A program made the translations under genes and the position numbers. 64,000 bases of DNA from Chitinophaga sp. CF118 (GTDB lineage: Bacteria; Bacteroidota; Bacteroidia; Chitinophagales; Chitinophagaceae): the NCBI RefSeq assembly GCF_900112615.1, contig NZ_FOMK01000002.1, positions 186,001 to 250,000 on the forward strand. Reading direction: 5' to 3'. The notes below the pieces were generated by a model. It was not told where the DNA came from. It made no database searches and saw only the letters and a program-made list of their open reading frames with translations. The stretch's first letter is position 1. Every line of letters starts with the position of its first letter. Below are positions 47,216 through 55,975 of the stretch, piece by piece.

Positions 47216-48661
47216 ATGATTAGAAATTTCTTCAAAGTCGCAACTCTCTCAATTATTTTTTCTATTTGCTTTTTATTACTTAAAGCCCAGACTCCAGATT
47301 CTAATCCGTCAAACAAATCTAAAAAGGTAGATAGCTTTATGACTGATATATACAAACAAGGGCAGTTTATGGGTGCTGTATTAGTTGCAGAACATGGTAA
47401 AATAATTTACAAGAAGGGCTTCGGGTTTGCTGATACAAAAGAAAAAGAAGAATTTAAACCAACAACACAATGTTATGTTGGCTCTATATCAAAGCAGTTC
47501 ACTGCAATGGGCATTGTAATGTTAAAAGAAAAAGGGGAAATTGAGTACAACCGATCTATTCGTCAATACTTCCCTGAGCTGCCGGAATGTTATCAGACAA
47601 TAACTATCCTTAATATGCTGCAGCATACTTCAGGGCTTGCATTGTTTGACGACTATCCTAACATGACGGAGAACGATGTATTCGAAATTCTACGGAAACA
47701 AACGTCATTACGATTTGTGCCCGGTTCAAGATTCGAATATTGCAATGCCAATTATAGCTTACTGGGGATGCTGATTGAAAAAATATCAGGGAAAAGTCTG
47801 GATTCATTTTTAAGAGCTAATATTTTCATTCCTTGCGGGATGAAAAATACATATGTAGATGACCCTACAATTAAAAATCGAAAACGTGCAGTAGGTTATT
47901 ATCTTTTTGGGGATGAATATAATTACAGCACTTATATAGGCGGCGCCGCGTCTGTAGTATCAACAGTCGAAGATCTATACAAATGGGACCAGATGCTTTA
48001 TAATCCAACCATTATTTCAAAACAATCATTAACAGAAATATTTACACCAGGAGGAAATAAATGGGAAAGCAATGTGTATGGAAAACAAGGCTATGGTTTT
48101 GGGTGGTTTATAAGTGGAGATGAAAACGATAAAATTATTCAGCATGATGGTGGTTTTGCTGGTTTTCGATCATATATTGAAAGGGAGGTAAATAAACATA
48201 ACAGCATTATCTTCTTAAGTAATGTTCGTCATGAACTCATAGGCAACATTCGTGAGGGGATTGCAAATATCCTGAACAATATGCCATACACAATTCCTAA
48301 AATTTCAGGAGCGAACTGGATAATAAGCAAAGCCAAAGAAGTTGGAATGAAACAAGCCATACTTGACTACAAATCACTATCCGAAGCAAAAGATAGCAAC
48401 TATTATTTTAGTGAAAGAGAATGTAATTCACTTGGTTATTATTTGCTCCGGAATAATAAAATAGATGATGCTATTGTGCTTTTCAAATTTAATGTGGTGC
48501 TATTTCCTAATTCCGGGAATGCGTTTGACAGTATGGGTGAAGCATATTTAAAATCCGGCGATAAAGAAAGCGCATTGATAAGTTATAAAAAGGCATTCAA
48601 ACTTGATCCAGGTAATAGCAATGCTGCAGAAATAATAAAGAAACTGGAGAACAGACAATAA
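47216..48661 (+). CDS. Serine hydrolase (class C beta-lactamase-related) with C-terminal TPR
   Basis: This 481-residue protein has an N-terminal signal (LSIIFSICFLLLKAQ). The penicillin-binding/beta-lactamase-type fold shows the nucleophile motif SISK (Ser90-Lys93), the Y-x-N motif YCN (175-177) and a C-terminal HDGG replacing KTG near residue 305. Members are esterases or D-amino-acid peptidases more often than true beta-lactamases. The last about 100 residues carry TPR-like helices (KSGDKESALISYKKAFKLDP). A sigma-54-like promoter and phased upstream repeats precede it. It stands alone on the strand. Confidence 0.88.
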   Translation: MIRNFFKVATLSIIFSICFLLLKAQTPDSNPSNKSKKVDSFMTDIYKQGQFMGAVLVAEHGKIIYKKGFGFADTKEKEEFKPTTQCYVGSISKQFTAMGIVMLKEKGEIEYNRSIRQYFPELPECYQTITILNMLQHTSGLALFDDYPNMTENDVFEILRKQTSLRFVPGSRFEYCNANYSLLGMLIEKISGKSLDSFLRANIFIPCGMKNTYVDDPTIKNRKRAVGYYLFGDEYNYSTYIGGAASVVSTVEDLYKWDQMLYNPTIISKQSLTEIFTPGGNKWESNVYGKQGYGFGWFISGDENDKIIQHDGGFAGFRSYIEREVNKHNSIIFLSNVRHELIGNIREGIANILNNMPYTIPKISGANWIISKAKEVGMKQAILDYKSLSEAKDSNYYFSERECNSLGYYLLRNNKIDDAIVLFKFNVVLFPNSGNAFDSMGEAYLKSGDKESALISYKKAFKLDPGNSNAAEIIKKLENRQ

Positions 48662-49123
48662 GCACTATCAAAAAAGATTCCTGTCAAACACGCTGCTCAT
48701 GCATTGCTGTAGCGCCAAGCCCCGACTGTTTTGAAGCAGATTGCTTTCTTGCTCTACACATTTATTTCTAACACTTTTTACTGTTAAAGCTGGTAATGGT
48801 ACTTCCATCATAACGATATACCCCATCTAAAGCTTTGTCCTTTACAGGAAGTGAAAAAAACAATTATTAAGAACAAAGGGTAAATCTGTGCGTATTTCAT
48901 AATTTATTTTATTTATTGTCAAAAATTCTCTACAAAGCAAAAAGGTGTGTCATATAAAGTGTAAGTTGCCCTTTGTCTGTCTCACACCCCGCCAAAAGAA
49001 ACGTTTCCTTTATTTTTCATATCATATCAAAGTTTGATGCAGCGAAATTACTTTGATATCTTTGAGCTTGAGGGATTAGGATTGTAAATAGAAATGTAAA
49101 CTTTGTAAATAAATCTCAATATT
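48662..49123. other. 462-bp intergenic region
   Basis: It contains one decayed coding fragment on the minus strand (48768-48850). Near the right end lie TTG and TAAACTTTG, a plausible -33/-7 pair for the winged-helix gene. I see no terminator after the serine hydrolase gene. Confidence 0.45.
48768..48850 (-). pseudogene. C-terminal relic of a propeller-type protein
   Basis: On the minus strand the frame reads PVKDKALDGVYRYDG, then STITSFNSKKC and a stop. GVYRYDG followed by a Thr-rich strand is typical of two-component-regulator propeller repeats. No start or upstream continuation is present. It may be the remnant of a deleted gene. Confidence 0.35.
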
Positions 49124-50014
49124 ATGCCTGATGGCCGAAATCTCCTCTCCGGGAAACGCAAGTACCTGTGCGGATTTATATTACTCTCGTTTATCTCAGT
49201 AATCTGCGCGGCTTTCAATATGACCGGCAGTGACGACTTTGACATCGCCAGAAGGGAAGTTTTGCTCCGCAGGATCGGACATGAATTACTCTTACAGTTG
49301 GGCGACAATACATCAAGGGTGCTCCCGGTAAAAAGGATCGCTGAAAATGAATACCAAATCGGGTTTGAGAATGATCTTACTTTTCAACCGGGCTCCCTGG
49401 TGAATACTACCCGGCGTTTGTTGGCCAAAGACCCCTTCGCATGTGATTATGTTGTTAACGTTCTGAACTGTAGCAACTCCAGTGTCGTCTATGGATACGC
49501 TATATCCAAAAATACAAAAGATGATATTGTAGCATGCATAGGAAGAGAGCAACCCAGAGCATGTTACATGATCAACGTTAAATTCAAACCGACGGGCATA
49601 AATACAGCAAAGAATAGATATCTTCTGGGCAGCCTGCCATTTTTAGCATTTGTTGGTTTTATTTTTTGGAGATCTGTTAAGCCGCAGAGAGCCTTACCTA
49701 ACGATCAGGGTACCAGGACATTCACTTTTGGCTCGGTCTTGTTTGATGCGGAGAAGCGGCAGCTGATAATAAATGAAAAGACCATAGACCTGACTGGAAC
49801 TGAAACACGTTTACTGCTCATTTTCGCGTTGTCTCCTAACGAGACTATAGAGAGAAGCCGGCTACAAAAAGAGATTTGGGAAGATGAAGGAGTTATTGTG
49901 GGGCGTAGCCTGGATATGTTCATATCAAAACTTAGAAAAAAACTGGAATCTGATCCGAATAGCAAAATTGTTGTTATACGTGGCAAAGGCTATAAGCTTG
50001 AAATCAGCTCTTAA
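49124..50014 (+). CDS. Membrane-anchored winged-helix (OmpR/PhoB-type) regulator
   Basis: This is a 296-residue protein with two hydrophobic segments (YLCGFILLSFISVICAAF at about 15-32; LLGSLPFLAFVGFIFW at about 167-182). A loop of about 130 residues between them contains three or four Cys. A C-terminal OmpR-type DNA-binding domain at about 200-295 follows (FGSVLFDAEKRQLIINEKTI, LTGTETRLLLIF, then SLDMFISKLRKKL and IVVIRGKGYKLEI). It lacks a receiver domain, so it would sense a periplasmic signal directly, as ToxR or CadC do. Here the DNA-binding domain is C-terminal, the reverse of ToxR. The target genes are unknown. Confidence 0.85.
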   Translation: MPDGRNLLSGKRKYLCGFILLSFISVICAAFNMTGSDDFDIARREVLLRRIGHELLLQLGDNTSRVLPVKRIAENEYQIGFENDLTFQPGSLVNTTRRLLAKDPFACDYVVNVLNCSNSSVVYGYAISKNTKDDIVACIGREQPRACYMINVKFKPTGINTAKNRYLLGSLPFLAFVGFIFWRSVKPQRALPNDQGTRTFTFGSVLFDAEKRQLIINEKTIDLTGTETRLLLIFALSPNETIERSRLQKEIWEDEGVIVGRSLDMFISKLRKKLESDPNSKIVVIRGKGYKLEISS

Positions 50015-50086
50015 GAAGAATCTTCTCGCCCAAAACTGATCATATTAGATTTCAATTCCGGGGATTTTCTCTAAGCCATGGGAAAA

Positions 50087-50124
50087 CAAAAAAGGTTCAC
50101 AGTTTAGACTGTGAACCTTTTTTG
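50087..50124. terminator. Bidirectional hairpin terminator
   Basis: A perfect 17-bp stem (CAAAAAAGGTTCACAGT and its complement) with a TTAG loop carries six A/T at its foot. It serves the winged-helix gene on plus and the tRNA-Pro transcript on minus. Confidence 0.95.
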
Positions 50125-50130
50125 TTTCTG

Positions 50131-50204
50131 TCGGGACGACTGGATTCGAACCAGCGACCTCTTGCACCCCATGCAAGCGCGCTACCGGGCTGCGCTACGT
50201 CCCG
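50131..50204 (-). tRNA. tRNA-Pro, anticodon GGG
   Basis: The minus strand folds into a full cloverleaf. It has an acceptor CGGGACG / CGTCCCG, a D arm GCGC-AGCCCGGTA-GCGC, an anticodon stem CTTGC / GCAAG with loop ATGGGGT (anticodon GGG), and a T arm with loop TTCGAAT. The discriminator is A and CCA is not encoded, as is usual in Bacteroidetes. Confidence 0.97.
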
Positions 50205-50320
50205 AAACCGGTATCATCATTTTTTAACGACGGGATGCAAATGTAAATATAAAATTGATTTTTCAAAACTTTAAATCCAACAAATATCCTTAATCCGCAC
50301 GCCTTAATCTGAATTTCTAT

Positions 50321-50328
50321 TACTTTTG
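50321..50328 (+). promoter_or_regulatory. -7 promoter box upstream of the dihydroorotase-like operon
   Basis: TACTTTTG fits the Bacteroidetes TAnnTTTG -7 box, 43 bp before the ATG. No clear -33 element is visible. Confidence 0.4.
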
Positions 50329-50371
50329 TTGCCGGCATTTTAAAGAACGGTATAGACACAGTTAGTTCAGC

Positions 50372-51631
50372 ATGCAAATACTACTCAAAAACGTACAAAT
50401 CACAGCACCATCCTCCCCGTATAACGGGCAGCAGAAGGACATTCTGATCGAAAACGGCATCATAAGCCAGGTAGGAAGCAATATTGCTGCCCCCCAGGCT
50501 CAGGTGATCTCCGGCAACAACCTGCATGTATCGCTGGGTTGGACAGACATTTTCTCCCACTTCTGCGATCCCGGACAGGAACATAAGGAAGATCTGCTTA
50601 CAGGTGTTGCTGCCGCAGCCAAAGGCGGATTTACTACCGTAATGGTAGTTCCCAATACACAACCTGCCCTGCACACCAAACCGCAGATAGAATATGTGAT
50701 CAGCAAAACACGCAATAGTGCGGTACAGGTACTACCCATAGGTGCTGTTACCAAGAACCTGGAGGGAACCTCACTGGCAGAAATGTACGAAATGAAGCAG
50801 GCGGGCGCGGTAGCATTCTCTGATGGATTAAAACCGCTCCAGTCACCAGGCATGATGTTAAAAGCACTGCAATATGTGAAAGCGATAGATGGGACCATTA
50901 TCCAACTGCCGGACGACTTGAGTATTTCCGCTCATGGCCTCATGCATGAAGGAATTTATAGCACACAACTTGGAATGCCTGGCAAACCAGCTCTGGCGGA
51001 AGAACTTATAATTCAACGCGATATCGAACTCGCCCAATATACCGACTCCCGCATTCACTTTACCGGTATCAGCACCCGCAAAGCTGTGGAACTGATTGCC
51101 AGGGCGAAAGAGAAGGGCCTTAAAGTTACCTGCTCCGTCACCCCTTACCACTTGTCGCTTACCGATGCGGAACTGGAAGGTTATGATACCCATTTGAAGG
51201 TAAATCCGCCACTACGGAGTGCTGATGACGTAAAAGCCCTGCAGGATGCTGTGAAAAACGGGACGATCGACTGCTTCGCAACACACCACCTGCCGCAGGA
51301 CTGGGATGCTAAACAAGTAGAATTTGAATATGCTAAAAATGGTATGATAGGGCTGGAAAGCTGCTTCGGAATACTCCGCAAATACCTGCCGGAAGTACCC
51401 CTGGAACAACTGATCAATATGCTCTCCATCAGGCCTCGCGAAATATTTAACCTTCCCGCTCATACTTTGGCAGAAGGTGCTGCTGCCAACCTGACCCTCT
51501 TCGATCCACAAGAGGAATGGACTCTTACAGCGGCTCACCTGGCAAGCAGGTCCAAAAATTCGGCGTATATTGGCGCTCAATTAAAGGGGACCGTAAAAGG
51601 AATCATTAACGGTGCCCTGACCCAACTTTAA
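50372..51631 (+). CDS. Dihydroorotase-like protein with degenerate metal site
   Basis: This 419-residue protein is clearly a dihydroorotase/amidohydrolase by length and pattern (CDPGQEHKEDLLTG, AAAKGGFTTVMVVPNTQP, AVAFSDG, NPPLRS). The metal ligands are largely missing, however. The canonical D-x-H-x-H reads DIFSH (first His is Phe61), the HCED site reads QLPDD (residues 178-182), the HVST site reads GIST (Gly232), and TDHAPH reads THHLPQ (Asp to His305). Similar divergent 'dihydroorotases' are common in Bacteroidetes, and inactive homologues that scaffold aspartate carbamoyltransferase are known in other bacteria. A structural role in pyrimidine synthesis, not catalysis, is therefore likely. 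It heads an operon-like run of membrane and glycan genes. Confidence 0.8.
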   Translation: MQILLKNVQITAPSSPYNGQQKDILIENGIISQVGSNIAAPQAQVISGNNLHVSLGWTDIFSHFCDPGQEHKEDLLTGVAAAAKGGFTTVMVVPNTQPALHTKPQIEYVISKTRNSAVQVLPIGAVTKNLEGTSLAEMYEMKQAGAVAFSDGLKPLQSPGMMLKALQYVKAIDGTIIQLPDDLSISAHGLMHEGIYSTQLGMPGKPALAEELIIQRDIELAQYTDSRIHFTGISTRKAVELIARAKEKGLKVTCSVTPYHLSLTDAELEGYDTHLKVNPPLRSADDVKALQDAVKNGTIDCFATHHLPQDWDAKQVEFEYAKNGMIGLESCFGILRKYLPEVPLEQLINMLSIRPREIFNLPAHTLAEGAAANLTLFDPQEEWTLTAAHLASRSKNSAYIGAQLKGTVKGIINGALTQL

Positions 51632-51646
51632 AACGTCATCTGAAGT

Positions 51647-52177
51647 ATGAGTAATGCATCATCTCTTAATCCTGGGATTAAGTGGGGAGTTATAGCCGGT
51701 GTGATAGCCGTTCTTGTGAATATAATCTTCTGGCAAAGTGATCGTGAACTGTTTTTCAGTTTTGTACTTGGTCTGGTTATAGCAGTTGTATTTGTTCTTT
51801 TTAGCGTACTGGCCGGACTTGAAATGAAACGCCGGCTAAAAGGAGAAATCGAATTTAAACAGGCATTAAAACCTGTTTTCCTCACTTTTGTAATAGGAGG
51901 ACTTTTCGCTACAGGTTGCACATACGTTTTCTATAATTATGTTGATCCTACCATTTATGAGCAGGCAAGAAAATATGCACTGATAACCACTGACAGGTTA
52001 GCACACTCTTTCGGCCTGCCCCAGGACCAGATTGACGAACAAATGGACGGAATAAAAGAACTGGACTTCTATATGGGACCCGGTAAAGCCATATTAACAT
52101 ATTTTTCACTATTGATACGCTATTTTGTGCTGGCTGCAATAGTAGCAGTATGCATCCGAAAGAAACCTACAGTATAA
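51647..52177 (+). CDS. DUF4199 membrane protein
   Basis: This 176-residue protein has four hydrophobic helices (WGVIAGVIAVLVNIIFW, FFSFVLGLVIAVVFVLFSVL, FLTFVIGGLFATGCTYVFY, FSLLIRYFVLAAIVAVCI). Between the second and third is the conserved charged line GLEMKRRLKGEIEFKQALK, the signature of DUF4199. It sits 15 bp after the dihydroorotase-like gene and 15 bp before the GT2 gene, an order I recall from other Bacteroidetes genomes. The function is unknown. It may be an accessory to the glycosyltransferase next to it. Confidence 0.85.
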   Translation: MSNASSLNPGIKWGVIAGVIAVLVNIIFWQSDRELFFSFVLGLVIAVVFVLFSVLAGLEMKRRLKGEIEFKQALKPVFLTFVIGGLFATGCTYVFYNYVDPTIYEQARKYALITTDRLAHSFGLPQDQIDEQMDGIKELDFYMGPGKAILTYFSLLIRYFVLAAIVAVCIRKKPTV

Positions 52178-52192
52178 CATTATTTATTAATC

Positions 52193-53140
52193 ATGGATAT
52201 TTCCGTTATCGTTCCTTTAAAAAACGAAGAAGAATCATTGCCAGAACTTGCTGCATGGATAGACCGTGTAATGAAGGAAAATAACTTTTCCTACGAAGTA
52301 TGGATGATAGATGATGGTAGCACAGATACTTCCTGGAATGTGATTCAACAACTGTCTGAAGCTAATCCAAATATCAAGGGTATTAAATTCCAGCGCAACT
52401 ATGGCAAATCCGCTGCCCTGAATGAAGGCTTCAAAGCCGCCCAGGGACAGGTGATGATCACCATGGATGCTGACCTGCAGGACAGTCCGGATGAAATACC
52501 GGAACTCTACCGTATGATAAAAGAAGATGGCTTCGATATCGTAAGCGGATGGAAGAAGAAACGGTATGACAGTGCTCTCACCAAAAATATACCTTCCAAG
52601 TTATACAATTGGACCACCACCAAAATGAGTGGTGTGTCTTTACATGATATGAACTGCGGACTTAAATCATACCGCAAAAAAGTAGCAAAAAGCATTGAAG
52701 TATATGGGGAAATGCACCGTTACATTCCTGTAATTGCTAAATGGAGCGGTTTCCGTAACATCGGAGAGAAAGTGGTAGAACACCGCCCCCGTAAATACGG
52801 AACTTCCAAATTCGGTCTGGAACGCTTCATTAATGGGTTCCTGGATCTGGCTTCTATTATGTTCATCGGTAAGTTCGGTAAACGGCCAATGCACCTTTTC
52901 GGCGCCCTGGGTACCGTGTGCTTCTTTCTCGGGTTTGTAATAGCCGTGGATCTTGCTATTGAAAAGATTCTGTTCGATAAATATAATATGACAGACCGTC
53001 CACTCTTTTACCTGGCTCTGCTGGCAATGATTATTGGTTCCCAGCTGTTCCTGACTGGCTTCATTGGAGAACTACTCACCAGGAACGCTCCTGAAAGAAA
53101 TGACTACCTGGTGGAAACAGTATTAGACCGAACCAAATAA
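52193..53140 (+). CDS. Family 2 glycosyltransferase (DPM1/GtrB-like)
   Basis: This is a 315-residue inner-membrane enzyme. The GT-A fold carries VIVPLKNEEESLPEL at the N-terminus, MIDDGSTD for nucleotide binding, the metal DxD motif in TMDADLQDSPDE, and FQRNYGKSAALNEG. Two C-terminal membrane helices (MHLFGALGTVCFFLGFVIAV; LFYLALLAMIIGSQLFLTGF) match GtrB/DPM1-type transferases. Such enzymes move a sugar from a nucleotide donor to a polyprenyl phosphate. Here it would feed cell-surface glycan assembly, together with the GT4 6 bp downstream. Confidence 0.93.
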   Translation: MDISVIVPLKNEEESLPELAAWIDRVMKENNFSYEVWMIDDGSTDTSWNVIQQLSEANPNIKGIKFQRNYGKSAALNEGFKAAQGQVMITMDADLQDSPDEIPELYRMIKEDGFDIVSGWKKKRYDSALTKNIPSKLYNWTTTKMSGVSLHDMNCGLKSYRKKVAKSIEVYGEMHRYIPVIAKWSGFRNIGEKVVEHRPRKYGTSKFGLERFINGFLDLASIMFIGKFGKRPMHLFGALGTVCFFLGFVIAVDLAIEKILFDKYNMTDRPLFYLALLAMIIGSQLFLTGFIGELLTRNAPERNDYLVETVLDRTK

Positions 53141-53146
53141 TATAAG

Positions 53147-54280
53147 ATGGGCAAAAAGAAAATCCTGATCCTTGGCCCATCCTGGCCCTACCGGGGCGGT
53201 TTGGCTGCATATAACGAAAGACTGGCGGAAGAATTACAAAAGACCGCAGATGTGGAGATCTGGACATTCACAGTTCAATATCCCAAATTTCTGTTCCCGG
53301 GCAAAAGCCAGTTTGCTACAGAACCGGCCCCTGCCAATCTGCGCATCCGCAGAATGATAAATTCTATAAACCCGCTGAACTGGTTGGTTACCGGCCGCAA
53401 AATCCGCAGGATGGCACCCGATCTGATCATCACAAAATACTGGCTTCCTCTAATGGGCCCTGCCCTGGGTAGCTTATTACGCCTTGGCAAAGGGAAAACA
53501 ACAAGGGTAGTATCTATCCTGGACAATGTAATCCCCCACGAAAAACGTCCGGGAGATGTTCCATTTACCAGATACTTCCTGAAACCGGTAGATGCATTTA
53601 TAGCTATGAGTCAGTCTGTACTGAATGACCTGCAGCTGTTTGAACCTAACAAACCGGTATCGCTCATCCCCCATCCTATTTATGATAATTATGGTCCGCC
53701 CATCTCTAAAACAGCGGCAAGAGAGAAGCTACAACTGCAGCAGGATAAGAAATACATCCTGTTCTTTGGCTTTATCCGTCAATATAAAGGATTAGATCTC
53801 CTGATGCAGGCAATGGCTGATGAACGTCTTAAAAATATGGACATACGTCTTATCGTTGCTGGTGAGTTTTATGAGGATGCCGCTCCTTACCAGCAACTGC
53901 TGGAGAAACTACAACTGGGCGATCGCATCCTGATGCATACCGATTTTATTGCCAACGATGACGTAAAGAACTATTTCTGCGCGGCAGACCTGGTAGTACA
54001 GCCTTATAAGAACGCTACACAAAGCGGTATTTCACAGATCGCTTATCATTTTGAAAAACCTATGGTGGTAACCCGGGTAGGCGGACTGATAGAAATGGTA
54101 CCGGATAATATAGTGGGCTTCCAATGTAACCCCGATCCTACCGATATTGCTACAGCTATTGAGAAGTTTTACAAAGGAAACAGGGAGGCTGATATGATCG
54201 ATGCTATCCATATCGAAAAAAAGAAGTACTCCTGGGATCACCTGGCTACCGAAATCTACAAACTCGCTGATAAGCACTAG
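53147..54280 (+). CDS. Family 4 glycosyltransferase
   Basis: This is a 377-residue GT-B enzyme. The N-terminal half has the acceptor-binding start ILILGPSWPYRGGLAAYNERL. The C-terminal half has the nucleotide-sugar binding lines ILFFGFIRQYKGLDLLMQAM and CAADLVVQPYKNATQSGISQ, with the E-x7-E-like region AYHFEKPMVVTRVGGLIEMV. It would add a sugar to a lipid-linked or polysaccharide acceptor. The heptose genes downstream suggest that GDP-heptose could be its donor; this is inference from gene order. It starts 6 bp after the GT2 stop. Confidence 0.92.
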   Translation: MGKKKILILGPSWPYRGGLAAYNERLAEELQKTADVEIWTFTVQYPKFLFPGKSQFATEPAPANLRIRRMINSINPLNWLVTGRKIRRMAPDLIITKYWLPLMGPALGSLLRLGKGKTTRVVSILDNVIPHEKRPGDVPFTRYFLKPVDAFIAMSQSVLNDLQLFEPNKPVSLIPHPIYDNYGPPISKTAAREKLQLQQDKKYILFFGFIRQYKGLDLLMQAMADERLKNMDIRLIVAGEFYEDAAPYQQLLEKLQLGDRILMHTDFIANDDVKNYFCAADLVVQPYKNATQSGISQIAYHFEKPMVVTRVGGLIEMVPDNIVGFQCNPDPTDIATAIEKFYKGNREADMIDAIHIEKKKYSWDHLATEIYKLADKH

Positions 54281-54366
54281 AATACATTTAACTTTTTTTT
54301 AAGACAATTCGTTCCCGCTAACCGGGGATTGTTTTATCTTGCCGTTCTTATAAAACCAGATATACT

Positions 54367-55386
54367 GTGATTTATCGTAGCAAAGCACCTTTACGCCTAG
54401 GGCTGGCAGGAGGAGGAACAGATGTTAGCCCTTACTCGGATATGTTTGGTGGTGCCATTCTGAATGCCACCATCTCTTTATATGCGCGTGCAGCCATAGA
54501 ACCGCTGCAGGAAAATAAAGTCATTTTTGAATCTGCCGACAGAAAAGAACAATTGACCTGCGATGCCACTTTCCCCCTTCCGCTGGATGGTAAACTGGAC
54601 ATTCTGAAAGGTGTTATCAACAGAGTAGCAAAAGATTATGGCATCCCTTCCGGATTCAAACTCACTACCTTTGTAGATGCACCGGCAGGTTCCGGTTTGG
54701 GAACATCTTCAACCCTTGTAGTGACCGTTTTAGGTGCTTTTGCTGAGTGGTTAAAACTGCCATTGGGTGAATACGATATAGCTCACCTGGCTTATGTAAT
54801 TGAAAGAGAGGACCTTCAACAGGCTGGCGGTAAACAGGACCAGTATGCTGCTACCTTTGGTGGGGTAAACTTCATGGAATTCTATGATCGTGATAAGGTA
54901 ATCGTGAATCCGCTAAGAATTAAAGATAAATACCTTTATGAACTGGAAAATAACCTGGTACTTTATTACACCTCTACCAGCCGCTTATCCAGCAGTATCA
55001 TTTCCGAGCAACAGAAAAATGTACACGATAAAAAAGAAGCGTCCATAGAAGCTATGCACCACCTCAAAGAACAGGCGGTAATGATGAAAGAAGCGCTTTT
55101 ACGTGGTACTATTGATCGCATTGGTGATATCCTGGATTATGGTTTTCAGCACAAAAAGAATATGGCAAAAGGGATCTCCAACTCTTCCCTCGACGATATT
55201 TATGAAGCGGCAAAACGTGCAGGCGCAACAGGTGGTAAGATTTCCGGTGCAGGTGGTGGTGGCTTTATGATTTTCTATTGCCCGCAAAATACACGCTATG
55301 CAGTAGTAGATGCATTATCCACATTCGGAGGTCAGGTGAAACGTTACCATTTTACAAACCACGGATTAAATACGTGGACTATCTAA
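54367..55386 (+). CDS. hddA: D-glycero-alpha-D-manno-heptose 7-phosphate kinase (GHMP family)
   Basis: This 339-residue GHMP kinase starts at GTG (54367), where the family motif YRSKAPLRLGLAGGGTDVSP begins. It has the ATP-binding PAGSGLGTSSTLVVTVLGAF and the C-terminal GKISGAGGGGFMIFYCP. It phosphorylates heptose 7-phosphate at C1 to the 1,7-bisphosphate for the GDP-heptose pathway. It is followed within 13 bp by gmhA, then hddC and gmhB, so the pathway is complete. The 86-bp gap upstream is the largest within this run, and an internal promoter is possible. Confidence 0.92.
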   Translation: MIYRSKAPLRLGLAGGGTDVSPYSDMFGGAILNATISLYARAAIEPLQENKVIFESADRKEQLTCDATFPLPLDGKLDILKGVINRVAKDYGIPSGFKLTTFVDAPAGSGLGTSSTLVVTVLGAFAEWLKLPLGEYDIAHLAYVIEREDLQQAGGKQDQYAATFGGVNFMEFYDRDKVIVNPLRIKDKYLYELENNLVLYYTSTSRLSSSIISEQQKNVHDKKEASIEAMHHLKEQAVMMKEALLRGTIDRIGDILDYGFQHKKNMAKGISNSSLDDIYEAAKRAGATGGKISGAGGGGFMIFYCPQNTRYAVVDALSTFGGQVKRYHFTNHGLNTWTI

Positions 55387-55399
55387 AACAAGTTTATTC

Positions 55400-55975
55400 A
55401 TGACAAATAATATTATAAAAACTATCCGGGAAAGTATTGCGGTAAAAGAAGCCATCTGTAAGGATGAAACACTTATACGTACAATACAGCAGGTGGCAAA
55501 CGTGATTACTGCAAGCCTTCAGCAGAATCATAAAATCCTGTTCTGTGGAAACGGTGGAAGTGCTGCTGATGCACAACATCTTGCAGCTGAATTTTCCGGC
55601 CGCTTTTATAAAGACAGAACTCCACTGTATGCGGAGGCACTTCACTGCAATAGCTCTTATATGACTGCCGTAGGTAATGACTATGGGTACGATCAGGTCT
55701 ATTCCCGGATCCTTCGTGGTATTGGCCAGTCTGGTGATGTGCTGGTAGGTATTTCTACATCGGGCAATTCAGTGAATATTCTGGAGGCCTATAAAGTAGC
55801 AAAAGAGAAAGGAATGATCATCGTGAGTATGACAGGGTTCAGTGGTGGAAAAATGAGAGATAACAGCGATTATCTGCTGAATGTACCTTCTTCAGATACA
55901 CCAAGAATCCAGGAATCACACATTACTATCGGACATATTATTTGTGAAATAGTAGAAAATAACCTGTTCCCATGA
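55400..55975 (+). CDS. gmhA: Sedoheptulose 7-phosphate isomerase
   Basis: This 191-residue SIS-domain protein has the phosphosugar site CGNGGSAADAQHLAAEFSGR. A second site, VLVGISTSGNSVNILEA, carries the Ser/Thr phosphate-binding loop. The conserved HCNSSYMTAVGNDYGYDQVY and HIICEIVE close the fold. It converts D-sedoheptulose 7-phosphate to D-glycero-D-manno-heptose 7-phosphate, the first step of heptose synthesis. Its last codon overlaps hddC by 4 bp (ATGA), which suggests translational coupling. Confidence 0.95.
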   Translation: MTNNIIKTIRESIAVKEAICKDETLIRTIQQVANVITASLQQNHKILFCGNGGSAADAQHLAAEFSGRFYKDRTPLYAEALHCNSSYMTAVGNDYGYDQVYSRILRGIGQSGDVLVGISTSGNSVNILEAYKVAKEKGMIIVSMTGFSGGKMRDNSDYLLNVPSSDTPRIQESHITIGHIICEIVENNLFP

